Below are positions 17,821 to 32,329 of a DNA stretch of 64,000 bases, piece by piece. The stretch is from Devosia nitrariae. Its GTDB lineage: Bacteria > Pseudomonadota > Alphaproteobacteria > Rhizobiales > Devosiaceae. The translations under genes and the position numbers were made by a program. Location of the stretch: contig NZ_BSNS01000004.1 of assembly GCF_030160115.1 (NCBI RefSeq), positions 62,001-126,000 of the forward strand, written 5' to 3'. The notes under the pieces are model-generated. The model was not told where the DNA came from. It ran no database searches and saw nothing but the letters and a program-made list of their open reading frames with translations. Numbering within the stretch: position 1 is the stretch's first letter; each line of letters starts with the position of its first letter.

Positions 17821-18507
17821 TCAGGCGCGGTCGTCGACATAGACGGTTGCAGAGCCATCGGTTTCGACGTCGAGCGCGACGACATCTGCGGCCTCGAACC
17901 CTTCGGCCTGCAGCTTGGCGGTAATCGCCGCGTTGGCTTCAAGCTGCGAATGCAGCGAAGTCATGCTGCCGGCATTGGCCTCGAGCAGCGCATCGATGTC
18001 GCTTTCAGCGGTCGTGCCGGCAGTACCTTCCGCCGTCGTATCGGTGTCCGTCATTTCCTCGCTGCCTTCCGCATCGACCGCGGCATCTGCCTCTGCTTCC
18101 GCCGATCCCTGCGCATCGACCGCAAGTTCGGACAGCCGAACGATGGTCACCTTGGACTCGTCCGTCACGGCGCTGAGGTCGAGTTCGGCCGAAGCGCCGG
18201 CCGTGAGTGCAGACGAAAGATCGTCCAGCGTCTTGCTGCCTCCCATGTCTGCGCCGGCACTGGTATCGACCCCGGCATCAACGCCCGCGTCGCCCCCGGT
18301 ATCGGTGTCCGTGTCTGCACCGGCATCGACGCTGGTATCGACCTCGGCATCAACGCCGGCATCTACCCCGGTATCGCCGGCCTCGACGTCCACCCCGACG
18401 TCGCCCCCCGCATCGACGCCGACGCCGGCGTCCTGCGCAAAGGGTGCGACGGCTGTGGAAGCCAGGAGGGCGGCGGCCAGAGTGAGAGCGATCGTATTGC
18501 TACGCAT
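17821..18507 (-). CDS. Secreted acidic repeat protein, antisense within the urease cluster
   Basis: A 228-residue protein with a signal peptide (MRSNTIALTLAAALLASTAV, cleavage near APFAQ). A low-complexity repeat region (about residues 28-92) is built from G-V-D-A/V-G-x units almost devoid of basic residues. A second acidic tract rich in A, E, D and T runs from about 130-170. The C-terminal part LEANAAITAKLQAEGFEAADV looks folded. The repeated Gly-Asp spacing could bind Ca2+ loosely, but no strict RTX nonapeptide is seen. It sits antisense between the ureB-side genes and ureC. Family unknown. Confidence 0.7.
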   Translation of the reverse strand: MRSNTIALTLAAALLASTAVAPFAQDAGVGVDAGGDVGVDVEAGDTGVDAGVDAEVDTSVDAGADTDTDTGGDAGVDAGVDTSAGADMGGSKTLDDLSSALTAGASAELDLSAVTDESKVTIVRLSELAVDAQGSAEAEADAAVDAEGSEEMTDTDTTAEGTAGTTAESDIDALLEANAGSMTSLHSQLEANAAITAKLQAEGFEAADVVALDVETDGSATVYVDDRA

Positions 18508-18704
18508 GGCTTATCCTTTCTTATTCCAGGTATTGCCTCCCGCGTGCTTCGTCCAATGCGCTTCCGCCGGTATGGTTGCGCCACTCGGGCCAGGCACAAC
18601 CGCAACCCCCTGAGAACAAACGCTAAAACTACAGTGGACCGCCGGAAAACCATCTCCGTGCGGCCCATCGGCAACACCCTGACAACCTGAAGACGGAGCC
18701 TGCT

Positions 18705-20414
18705 ATGCCTGCCCGCATCTCCCGTGCGACCTATGCCGACATGTACGGTCCGACCACCGGCGACAGGGTGCGTCTGGCTGATACCGAGCTCTTCATCGAG
18801 GTCGAGAAGGATTTTACTTTTTATGGCGAGGAGGTGAAGTTCGGCGGCGGCAAGGTGATCCGCGATGGCATGGGCCAGTCCCAGCGCACCCGCGCGCAAG
18901 GGGCCGTCGATACCGTCATCACCAACGCACTCGTCGTCGACGTCACCGGCATCTACAAGGCCGATATCGGCCTGAAGGAGGGTCGCATCGTCGGCATCGG
19001 CAAGGCGGGCAATCCCGATACCCAGCCCGGCGTCGACATCGTCATCGGCCCCTCGACCGAAGCTATCGCCGGCGAAGGCAGGATTTTGACTGCCGGCGGC
19101 TTCGATGCCCACATCCACTTCATCTGTCCCCAGCAGATCGAAGAAGCGCTGATGAGCGGCGTGACCACCATGCTCGGCGGCGGCACCGGTCCCGCTCATG
19201 GCACGCTCGCCACCACCTGCACTGGCGCGTGGCACATCGAGCGCATGATCGAAAGCTTTGATGCCTTTCCCATGAACCTGGCGCTCGCCGGAAAGGGCAA
19301 CGCCTCCCTCCCCGCGCCGCTCGAAGAGATGATCCTCGCCGGCGCCGCGGCCTTGAAGCTCCACGAGGACTGGGGCACGACCCCGGCGGCCATCGACAAC
19401 TGCCTATCGGTCGCCGACGCCTACGACGTGCAGGTGATGATCCACACCGATACGCTCAACGAAAGCGGCTTCGTCGAGGATACCGTCGCCGCCTTCAAAG
19501 GCCGCACCATCCACGCCTTCCATACCGAGGGCGCCGGCGGCGGCCACGCACCCGACATCATCAAGGTCGCAGGCCTTGCCAACGTCATCCCCTCCTCCAC
19601 CAATCCGACCCGGCCCTATACCGGCAACACCATCGCCGAGCACCTCGACATGCTCATGGTCTGTCATCACCTCTCGCCCTCGATTCCCGAGGACGTCGCC
19701 TTTGCCGAGAGCCGCATCCGCAAGGAAACCATCGCCGCCGAAGACATTCTCCACGATATCGGGGCCTTCTCCATCATCTCGTCGGACAGCCAGGCCATGG
19801 GGCGTATCGGCGAAGTGCTGATCCGCACCTGGCAGACCGCCGACAAGATGAAGCGCCAGCGTGGGCGGCTGCCCGAGGAAACGGGCGACAACGATAACTT
19901 CCGGGTCAGGCGCTACCTTGCCAAATACACCATCAACCCAGCCATCGCCCAGGGCCTGAGCCGGCACATCGGCTCGATCGAGGTCGGCAAGCGCGCCGAT
20001 CTCGTGCTGTGGAACCCGGCCTTCTTCGGCGTCAAACCCGAGATGGTGCTTCTCGGCGGCTCCATCGCCGCCGCGCCCATGGGCGACCCCAACGCGTCGA
20101 TTCCGACGCCGCAGCCCATGCATTATCGCCCCATGTTCGCCGCCTACGGCAGGCTGCGGACCAACTCCTCGGTGACCTTCGTGTCGAGGGCCGCCGCGGA
20201 TGCGGGCCTCAAGGATCGCCTCGGCGTCGCCAAGGCACTTGTGCCGGTCGAGAACACCCGTGGCGGCATCGGCAAGGCCGCCATGATCCACAACTCGGCA
20301 ACGCCTCATATCGAGGTCGATCCGGAAACCTACGAGGTCCGCGCCGACGGCGAGTTGCTCACCTGCGAGCCGGCAAGCGTACTGCCCATGGCGCAGCGCT
20401 ATTTCCTGTTCTAA
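18705..20414 (+). CDS. ureC: Urease alpha (catalytic) subunit
   Basis: A 569-residue urease alpha subunit, full family length. The dinuclear nickel ligands are visible: H136 and H138 in DAHIHF, the lysine that becomes carbamylated, K218, in LKLHEDWG, later His residues in [11 protein letters not shown] and [11 protein letters not shown], and Asp in SSDSQAMGR. The flap carries [14 protein letters not shown] with the catalytic His. It hydrolyses urea in the cytoplasm. It has its own upstream gap of about 200 bp after the antisense acidic gene, so it may have its own promoter. GGAG precedes the ATG. Confidence 0.98.
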   Translation: MPARISRATYADMYGPTTGDRVRLADTELFIEVEKDFTFYGEEVKFGGGKVIRDGMGQSQRTRAQGAVDTVITNALVVDVTGIYKADIGLKEGRIVGIGKAGNPDTQPGVDIVIGPSTEAIAGEGRILTAGGFDAHIHFICPQQIEEALMSGVTTMLGGGTGPAHGTLATTCTGAWHIERMIESFDAFPMNLALAGKGNASLPAPLEEMILAGAAALKLHEDWGTTPAAIDNCLSVADAYDVQVMIHTDTLNESGFVEDTVAAFKGRTIHAFHTEGAGGGHAPDIIKVAGLANVIPSSTNPTRPYTGNTIAEHLDMLMVCHHLSPSIPEDVAFAESRIRKETIAAEDILHDIGAFSIISSDSQAMGRIGEVLIRTWQTADKMKRQRGRLPEETGDNDNFRVRRYLAKYTINPAIAQGLSRHIGSIEVGKRADLVLWNPAFFGVKPEMVLLGGSIAAAPMGDPNASIPTPQPMHYRPMFAAYGRLRTNSSVTFVSRAAADAGLKDRLGVAKALVPVENTRGGIGKAAMIHNSATPHIEVDPETYEVRADGELLTCEPASVLPMAQRYFLF

Positions 20415-20454
20415 GACCTTTGACCACGGCACGGGCGCCGCGTTTTTTGGGGCA

Positions 20455-20922
20455 ATGAGTATGATATATGCCTTCGCGCTTCTCCTCGGCGCCGCCGCTG
20501 GCCTGCGCACCATGACCGCGTCGGCAGCAGTGAGCTGGGCGGCAGCCATAGGCTGGATCGACCTCTCCGGCACCTGGGCAGCCTTCATGGGCGCGACCAT
20601 GACGCCCTGGATTCTCACCCTTCCCGCTTTTGCCGAATTGGTTGGCGACAAGCTGCCCACAACGCCTAGCCGCAAATTGCCGACGCCGTTCACCGGCCGC
20701 CTCCTCAGCGGCGCATTCAGCGGTGCTGTGCTCGGCCTTGCGGCAAGCGAATGGGTCGGCGGCCTGGTTGCGGGCGCCATCGGTGCGATCATCGGCACCT
20801 ATGGCGGTGCCGAAGCCCGCGCCCGGCTGGCCCGCGCATTCCGGCGGGACCTACCCGCTGCTCTGATCGAAGACGTCGTTGCCGTTGTCGGGGCGATTCT
20901 CATCGTCATGGCAGTCGCCTGA
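20455..20922 (+). CDS. DUF4126-family membrane protein
   Basis: A 155-residue protein with four or so hydrophobic segments. It has the AAGLRTMTASAAVSWAA N-terminal motif and the GDKLPTTPSR segment after the second helix, which I recognise as the DUF4126 pattern. It starts at ATG 20455 (ATG 20461 is an alternative), 40 bp after ureC. Function not known. Its placement suggests only that it rides on the ureC transcript. Confidence 0.8.
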   Translation: MSMIYAFALLLGAAAGLRTMTASAAVSWAAAIGWIDLSGTWAAFMGATMTPWILTLPAFAELVGDKLPTTPSRKLPTPFTGRLLSGAFSGAVLGLAASEWVGGLVAGAIGAIIGTYGGAEARARLARAFRRDLPAALIEDVVAVVGAILIVMAVA

Positions 20923-20986
20923 CGGCCAAAATCCGCGCTGGCCTCCCCTGCGCCCCTGCGTTAGCCTTGAACCAAGGAGAACGCGC

Positions 20987-21283
20987 TTGATCTATGTCAT
21001 CGCCACCATCCGCATTCGGCCCGACGCGCTCGAAGCCTATGCGACCCTCGCCCAGCCTTGCATCGCCGCGACCCGCCGTGAGGCCGGTTGCCTGCTCTAC
21101 GACCTCGATGCCAGCACCACCGACCCCGAAACCCTTGTCTTCGTTCAGAAATGGGAGAGCCGCGAGGCGCTTGCCGACCATCTCAATGCCCCTCATGTCG
21201 TCGCCTTTCGCGAGGCCATCAAACCTTATGTGATCGAGGCGCAGGTCGAGATCGTTCACCCCGATCGCGTCGAGGTCATGTAG
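20987..21283 (+). CDS. Putative quinol monooxygenase (ABM domain)
   Basis: A 98-residue single-domain protein of the antibiotic biosynthesis monooxygenase (ABM) superfamily, like YgiN. IRIRPDALEAYATLAQPCIAATRREAGCLLYDLD and FVQKWESREALADHLNAPH are typical (quoted in family form). A TTG start at 20987, 8-9 nt after AAGGAGA, is preferred to the upstream open frame. These proteins are small dimeric oxidases acting on quinol-like aromatics, but many have no known substrate. The next gene begins 3 nt after its stop. Confidence 0.85.
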   Translation: MIYVIATIRIRPDALEAYATLAQPCIAATRREAGCLLYDLDASTTDPETLVFVQKWESREALADHLNAPHVVAFREAIKPYVIEAQVEIVHPDRVEVM

Positions 21284-21286
21284 GCC

Positions 21287-21751
21287 ATGGTCCGGGACGC
21301 CGAGGAGCGCGACCTCGATGCGCTGATTGCCCTGCTGAGCGACGTGCAGGCCATCCATGCGAAGGCGCTTCCGGACATATTCCGAAGTGATTTGGATGCC
21401 GACGCCGCAAAAGGCATGTTCCGCGAGACCCTGGGCAAGCAGGGCCATACCGTTCTGGTTGCCGAGGATGCCGGACAACCCGTCGGCTACATATGGTTCG
21501 AGATTTTCGATCGCCCGGCCAACTTCTACCATCACCCCCGACGCGCCGGTTACATTCACCATATCGGTGTGTCCGCGTCAGTTCGGCGCCAGGGCTTCGG
21601 CCGCGCGCTCGTCGAGGCCACCCGCTCCCGCCTGGCGGACGCCGGGATCGACGAGGTCGGCGTGGACTACTGGGCCTTCAACACACGAGCGTCACAGTTC
21701 TTCGCGAGCCTCGGATTCGAGCCGCAACACCATATCGCCTTCGCCCGGTGA
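21287..21751 (+). CDS. GNAT-family N-acetyltransferase
   Basis: A 154-residue GNAT enzyme. The acetyl-CoA pocket motif A is VRRQGFGRALVEA (about residues 100-112), preceded by the YIHHIGVSA beta strand. The C-terminal YWAFNTRASQFFASLGFE is the usual beta6-alpha4 region. Substrate not predictable. It follows the ABM monooxygenase by 3 nt, so the two are likely co-translated, and a rhizobial palindrome comes after it. Confidence 0.88.
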   Translation: MVRDAEERDLDALIALLSDVQAIHAKALPDIFRSDLDADAAKGMFRETLGKQGHTVLVAEDAGQPVGYIWFEIFDRPANFYHHPRRAGYIHHIGVSASVRRQGFGRALVEATRSRLADAGIDEVGVDYWAFNTRASQFFASLGFEPQHHIAFAR

Positions 21752-21822
21752 CCCTGCCGCCTAGAGCGGAACGCGAAAAAGTGGGAACCGGTTTTTCGCG
21801 GAAAGTCCCGCGACAACTAAGT

Positions 21823-21859
21823 AGAGCGCGTGATTTGATTCCATCAAATCACGCGCTCT
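21823..21859. repeat. Rhizobial palindromic repeat (17-bp perfect arms)
   Basis: The arms AGAGCGCGTGATTTGAT (21823-21839) and ATCAAATCACGCGCTCT (21843-21859) are perfect reverse complements around TCC. It lies between the GNAT gene and the MliC-like gene, and the same core recurs at 40590-40610. A second hairpin-like stretch (GAACGCGAAAAAG...CTTTTTCGCG type) lies just upstream at about 21768-21800. Confidence 0.85.
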
Positions 21860-21877
21860 GACCCGGAAGGACCCAGC

Positions 21878-22282
21878 ATGACGATCCGTACACTCGCCAG
21901 ATCCGGCCTCTCCACCCTCGCCGCCTTACTTGCGTTGACCATATCCACCCACGCCCAACCGGCACTGGGCGTCCAATCAACCGTCGTCCTCACCCTCGGC
22001 ACCGATGGCGACGCCGAAAAACGCCTCGTGCGCTACGAGTGTGAAGGCCTCGAACCCTTCGCGGTCGAGTACATTAACGCCGCACCCAACTTCCTCGCCC
22101 TCGTGCCGGTCGAAGGCGAGACGTTGATCTTTTCGGCCGTACTGTCGGCCTCCGGCGCCCGCTACGCCGCCGCCCACTGGGAATGGTGGACGTCCGGACC
22201 CGAGGCGAGCCTGCATGACCTCACCCTCGGCCCGGATGCCGAACCAGTCGCCGCTTGTCTCGAGTTCACCGAAGGGCCTTGA
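21878..22282 (+). CDS. MliC-family C-type lysozyme inhibitor-like protein
   Basis: A 134-residue exported protein: signal peptide about 1-27, then a domain with the MliC pattern. YECEGLEPFAVEYINAAPNFLALVPVEGE is followed by the hallmark SASGARYAAAHWEWWTSGPEA and a second Cys near the end (VAACLEF) that would pair with the first. MliC proteins inhibit vertebrate C-type lysozyme in the periplasm or outer membrane. No lipobox is obvious, so it may be periplasmic. It sits between urease genes without an obvious link. Confidence 0.8.
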   Translation: MTIRTLARSGLSTLAALLALTISTHAQPALGVQSTVVLTLGTDGDAEKRLVRYECEGLEPFAVEYINAAPNFLALVPVEGETLIFSAVLSASGARYAAAHWEWWTSGPEASLHDLTLGPDAEPVAACLEFTEGP

Positions 22283-22344
22283 GGCGGCACGCGGAAACGG
22301 CAATGGACCTGGGTAACTAGCGCTGCGACGACAAGACTGGACGC

Positions 22345-22935
22345 ATGGAACCACCTCCCCTCGCCGACCAGCTCTTCCCCCACATCCGCATCGTCATGGG
22401 CATGGTCGTCGGCCTTGGGATCACGCGCATTCTGATGGGGGCCGCCAGCCTCATCCAGCACCCGAACCGCGCCAGGGTCTCGCTGATTCATCTTCTGTGG
22501 GCGGTTTCGATCCTCGTCGAGCTCATCTTCTTCTGGTGGTGGCAGTTCGAGCTCTTTGCCATCCACGACTGGAATTTCGGGCTCTTTCTTTTCGTCGTCG
22601 GCTACGCTGTGGTGCTCTTCCTGCTGGCAGCGCTCCTCTTTCCCGACAGTCTCGCCGAATACGAGGGGTACGAGGATTTCTTCCTCAAGCGCCGGCGTTG
22701 GTTCTTCGCTCTGTTCGGCGCCACCTTCGTTTTCGATCTCATCGACACGCTGACCAAGGGCGAGGAGCACTTCGCCCGCTTCGGCTTGGAATACTATGTG
22801 CAGACCCCTATCGGCGTCGGATTCAGCGTCGCCGCTATCTGGAATGGCGACCGCCGCTTCCATCTCGCCCTGGTGATCGTCCACCTCCTTTATCAGGCGT
22901 CCTGGATCGTCAGGCTCTTCTATACCTTAACCTGA
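22345..22935 (+). CDS. Integral membrane protein, unknown function
   Basis: A 196-residue protein with about five hydrophobic helices and a Trp-rich segment (FFWWWQFELF). Conserved-looking polar groups include HPNRARVSLIH and DTLTKGEEHF. No family recognised. It precedes ureE by 61 bp on the same strand and may be part of the ureEFG transcript. Confidence 0.75.
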   Translation: MEPPPLADQLFPHIRIVMGMVVGLGITRILMGAASLIQHPNRARVSLIHLLWAVSILVELIFFWWWQFELFAIHDWNFGLFLFVVGYAVVLFLLAALLFPDSLAEYEGYEDFFLKRRRWFFALFGATFVFDLIDTLTKGEEHFARFGLEYYVQTPIGVGFSVAAIWNGDRRFHLALVIVHLLYQASWIVRLFYTLT

Positions 22936-22996
22936 CCCGCTATGGTCCTTGCCGAGGTCGGGAAGCCTCGGTACGGGCGATCAAAACAGGAAGACC

Positions 22997-23470
22997 ATGC
23001 TCCGCGCGATTTCGCACCTGCCCGCCGGCCACAGTGACGGCATTCCCTTCGATCTCGTCACCCTCGCCCATGACGAACGGCGCTTGCGCCGCAAGCTCCT
23101 GACCCTCGTACATGGCGACGAAGTGCTGGTGGATTTCCCGCAGACGATAACGCTCGAGGACCGCGGCGCCCTGGTGCTCGAGGACGGCCGGCTTGTGGAG
23201 GTCATCGCGGCCGAGGAACAGCTCCTCGAAGTGCGCGGCCGTAGTGGTGAGCACCTCCTGCGCCTTGCCTGGCATATCGGCAACCGTCACACCCCCGCGC
23301 AGCTCGAGGAGAGCCGCATCCTCATCGCGCGCGACCACGTCCTTAAAGCCATGCTCGAAGGCCTCGGCGCGACGGTCGCTGACGTCACTGAACCGTTTAC
23401 GCCCGAACATGGCGCCTACCACGCGCATGGGCACGCCGATACCGGCCATGCCCTCCTCTACCGCCAATGA
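22997..23470 (+). CDS. ureE: Urease accessory protein UreE (nickel chaperone)
   Basis: A 157-residue UreE. The N-terminal peptide-binding domain runs to about residue 70 and the metal-binding domain contains LRLAWHIGNRHTP, the usual nickel-site segment. The tail HGAYHAHGHADTGHALL is His-rich and would bind extra Ni2+. It carries nickel to the UreDFG-apourease complex. Start ATG 22997. Its stop overlaps the ureF start (ATGA). Confidence 0.96.
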   Translation: MLRAISHLPAGHSDGIPFDLVTLAHDERRLRRKLLTLVHGDEVLVDFPQTITLEDRGALVLEDGRLVEVIAAEEQLLEVRGRSGEHLLRLAWHIGNRHTPAQLEESRILIARDHVLKAMLEGLGATVADVTEPFTPEHGAYHAHGHADTGHALLYRQ

Positions 23471-24129
23471 GCGATAGCGCCGCGCTCCAACGGCTCCTGA
23501 CCTGGCTGTCGCCCGCCTTTCCCGTCGGCGGCTTCGCCTGGTCGGCCGGGCTCGAGACCGCTATCGTTGAAGGACCGGTCCAGACCGCGGGCAAGGCACA
23601 TGAATGGATCGAGGCCAACCTGCGCCACGGCGCGACCCGCACCGACGCGATCCTGCTCGCCCACGCCCATCGCGGCTTCACCGACGCCGCGATCCTGCGT
23701 GAGCTCGCCGATCTCTGCCTGGCGCTGACGCCCGCGCGCGAGCGGCGGCAGGAGACCCTCGCCATGGGAGACGCCTTTGTCGCCGCCGCCAGGACCTGGC
23801 CTTCGCCGCACTACACGAGCCTGCCGACACCCAGCCCCTACCCGGTCGCCGTCGGCGCGGCGGCAGCGGCCCACCAGATACCGCTGAACCAGACGCTCCT
23901 CGCCTTCCTCACCTCCGCGGTGCACGCGCAAGTCTCGGTCGCCGTGCGCCTCGTGCCGATCGGGCAGAACGAAGGCCTCGCCATCCAGGCGGCGCTCGAG
24001 CCGGTGATCGCAGCCGAAGCGCAGGCCGCGCAACATGCCGCACTTGCAGACATCGGAGGCATCGCCTACGCCAGTGACATCGCGCAGATGCGCCACGAGA
24101 CGCTGCCCACCAGGATATTCAAGTCATGA
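23467..24129 (+). CDS. ureF: Urease accessory protein UreF
   Basis: A 220-residue UreF, all helical. LLTWLSPAFPVGGFAWSAGLE at the N terminus is the family signature; the C terminus has [17 protein letters not shown]. It acts with UreD and UreG, gating GTP-dependent nickel delivery to urease. It overlaps ureE upstream and the DUF3995 gene downstream by 4 nt each. Confidence 0.95.
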   Translation: MSDSAALQRLLTWLSPAFPVGGFAWSAGLETAIVEGPVQTAGKAHEWIEANLRHGATRTDAILLAHAHRGFTDAAILRELADLCLALTPARERRQETLAMGDAFVAAARTWPSPHYTSLPTPSPYPVAVGAAAAAHQIPLNQTLLAFLTSAVHAQVSVAVRLVPIGQNEGLAIQAALEPVIAAEAQAAQHAALADIGGIAYASDIAQMRHETLPTRIFKS

Positions 24130-24557
24130 GCATGCTCGTTGCTTCGCTGATGTTCGTCGCCCTGCTGGCAGTCAGCTTTGCCCATTTCCTGTGGGCGACC
24201 GGCCGCACCTGGCCGATCCGCAACGAGAAGCTCCTCGCCCAGACTGTCGTCGGGCTTAAAGACATCGAGCACATGCCCCCGAGGATCGCCTCCTTGGCGG
24301 TCTCTATCGCAATGCTCGCCGCCGGTATCCTCGCCCTTGCGCTGGCCGATGAGGCGGCTGGCGGCTTGTGGCTGACCCTTGCCGGCATCGTACCCGCCAG
24401 CCTTTTTCTCACCCGCGGCGTTCTCGGCTATACGCGCTGGTGGGCGGAGCGCACGCCCGAGCCGAACTTCCGCCTCAACGACGCGCGCGTCTATTCTCCG
24501 CTTTGCATCGCGCTCGGGATTGGCTTCATCGCCCTTATCGCTCCGCGGCTCATCTGA
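24126..24557 (+). CDS. DUF3995-like small membrane protein in the ureEFG operon
   Basis: A 143-residue protein with four predicted helices. The N-terminal [20 protein letters not shown] and [18 protein letters not shown] segments fit the DUF3995 family. It is wedged between ureF and ureG with a 4-nt overlap upstream and 10 bp to ureG, so its product is made with the urease maturation proteins. A role in nickel or urea handling is possible but unsupported. Confidence 0.75.
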   Translation: MSMLVASLMFVALLAVSFAHFLWATGRTWPIRNEKLLAQTVVGLKDIEHMPPRIASLAVSIAMLAAGILALALADEAAGGLWLTLAGIVPASLFLTRGVLGYTRWWAERTPEPNFRLNDARVYSPLCIALGIGFIALIAPRLI

Positions 24558-24567
24558 GGAATACGCC

Positions 24568-25200
<633 letters not shown>

Positions 25201-25210
25201 TCACCGCCTG

Positions 25211-25927
25211 CTATCCAATCGAAATCATGTGGCTCACCAGCATCCCGTCCTTGACGTGATGGACGAGCAGGCCCGGCGGATCTGTTGTCGTCGTCTCGTG
25301 GCCATCGGCGACCAGTTTACCGGCTGGCGCGACGGACGGGGCGATTGCGGCGGGTAATTCGGCAAAGCGGGCGAACATGGGTCGGTGCAGATGCCCGCAA
25401 AAGATACCGAGCACGCTATCACGGGCGCGTCCGATTACCGCCGACAACGCCTCCTGATTGCGACAGTCGATGGTCTCGTATTCATCCATGCCGCAATTGA
25501 AGGGGTGCTGGTGAAGGAAGACCAGCGCCGGCGGACCACCTGAATTGAGCTCGTGCTCCAGCCAATCACGGACGGGCGCCGCATCGCCGTGCACCGCGCC
25601 GGGAATAGTGACGTCGAGGCCGACGAGCCGCAGGCTGTCGGCAACCGCCACGACCCTGTTGAGCGGGCCCGTCTGCGGACCGCCAAACACCGTGCGCATG
25701 GCCTCGCGGTTGTCGACATTGCCTGGAACCACCAGGACCGGGACGCCGAAGGTCTCCAGTCGGGCCCTGAGCATTTCGTAGTTGGACTGGTGCGACAGAT
25801 TGGCGAGATCGCCGCTGACCGCGATCGCGTCTGGGCGCAGGGTCGAGAGCCAGTCGAGAACCTGGTCGAGCCGGGCTAGCGAGGCATCGTCCTTGATATG
25901 GATGTCGCTGAGCTGCGCAATGATCAT
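25211..25927 (-). CDS. Metallophosphoesterase (calcineurin-like, CpdA type)
   Basis: A 238-residue metallophosphoesterase. The five-motif pattern is clear: QLSDIHI near residue 6, VSGDLANL, VPGNVDN, FLHQHPF and CGHLHRP. This order matches the class III cyclic nucleotide/Icc-like phosphodiesterases. The ATG at 25927 is chosen because the first motif follows at once; the frame extends upstream over glgX in antisense. It follows glgX by 2 nt, so it is probably the last gene of the glycogen operon. Substrate unproven. Confidence 0.9.
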   Translation of the reverse strand: MIIAQLSDIHIKDDASLARLDQVLDWLSTLRPDAIAVSGDLANLSHQSNYEMLRARLETFGVPVLVVPGNVDNREAMRTVFGGPQTGPLNRVVAVADSLRLVGLDVTIPGAVHGDAAPVRDWLEHELNSGGPPALVFLHQHPFNCGMDEYETIDCRNQEALSAVIGRARDSVLGIFCGHLHRPMFARFAELPAAIAPSVAPAGKLVADGHETTTTDPPGLLVHHVKDGMLVSHMISIG

Positions 25928-25929
25928 GA

Positions 25930-31012
<5,083 letters not shown>

Positions 31013-31016
<4 letters not shown>

Positions 31017-32284
31017 CGATTGGCCAGGTACTTGTCGATCATGGACTGGGTAATGAGGGTGACGCCGTCCTCGGTGCGGCGGAACCATTCCCCGTCGAAC
31101 TCCGGGTCCTCGCCGATCACCAGGCCTTCAGGGATGTTGACGCCGCGATCGACCACAACCTTGCTCAACCGCGCACCGCGCCCGATGTCGCAATAGGGCA
31201 GCACCACCGCCTCGTTCAGCTCGGAATAGGAGTGCACGCGCGAGCCGGTCGAAAGGAGCGTCCGGTTGAGATGGCCGCCCGAGACGATGCAATCGCCCGA
31301 GACCAGCGAATTCACCGCCGATCCGCGACGCCCGTCGTAGTCGTGGACGAATTTGGCGGGTGGCGTGATTTCGGCGTAGGTCCAGATCGGCCAGTCGCGG
31401 TCGTAGAGATCGAGCTGAGGCGTGATGTCGGTGAGGTCGATATTGGCCTTCCAGTAGGCATCGACCGTACCCACGTCCCGCCAGTAGGAGACCTCCTCGT
31501 TTGTCGAGCGAACGCACGAGCGCGGGAAGCGATGCGCCCAGGCCGTGCCGTTCTTGACGATATAAGGAATCAGGTCCTTGCCGAAATCCCGGTTCGAGCC
31601 TTCCGTTGCCGCATCGCGGCGCAGTTGCTCCATGAGGAACCGTGTCTCGAACACGTAGATGCCCATGGAGGCCAGCGCGTGATCGGGCTTGTCAGGGATG
31701 CCCGGCGGATCCTTGGGTTTCTCGATGAAATCGACGACCCGGTCGCGTCCGTCGACATGCATCACGCCGAAGGCCGTGGCTTCCATGCGCGGCACCTCGA
31801 GGCACCCGATGGTCACGTCCGCACCGGTATCGACGTGCTGGCGCAGCATGATCTCATAATCCATCTTGTAGATGTGGTCGCCGGCCAGGATCACGATGTA
31901 GCGCGCGCCGTAGTCCTCGATGATGTCCATGTTCTGGTAGACCGCGTCGGCCGTGCCGGCGTACCACATGTCCTCCTTGACCCGCTGGCTGGCTGGCAGG
32001 ATGTCGAAGCTTTCGTTTCGTTCGGGCCGCAGGAAGTTCCAGCCGCGTTGCAGATGGCGGATGAGGCTATGCGCCTGATATTGGGTGGCGACCGAGATGC
32101 GGCGGATGCCCGAATTGATGGCATTCGAAAGCGCGAAATCTATGATGCGGGATTTGCCGCCGAAATAGACTGCGGGCTTGGCGCGCCGGTCAGTCAGCTC
32201 CAGCAGGCGCGTGCCCCGGCCGCCGGCCAGGACATACGCCATGGCCTCACGGGCTAGCGGCGACGGTGTACGATAATCTGCCAT
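31013..32284 (-). CDS. glgC: Glucose-1-phosphate adenylyltransferase (ADP-glucose pyrophosphorylase)
   Basis: A 423-residue ADP-glucose pyrophosphorylase. The nucleotide-binding signature [20 protein letters not shown] lies near residue 17, followed by [19 protein letters not shown] and the [11 protein letters not shown] loop. The C-terminal left-handed helix holds hexapeptide repeats. It produces ADP-glucose, the committed step of glycogen synthesis. A strong Shine-Dalgarno (GAGGAGGG) precedes the ATG. The C terminus overlaps glgA by 4 nt. Confidence 0.97.
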
Positions 32285-32329
32285 TTAAACCCTCCTCGGA
32301 TGCCCGGATTGTTCCGGAACGTATGGCGC

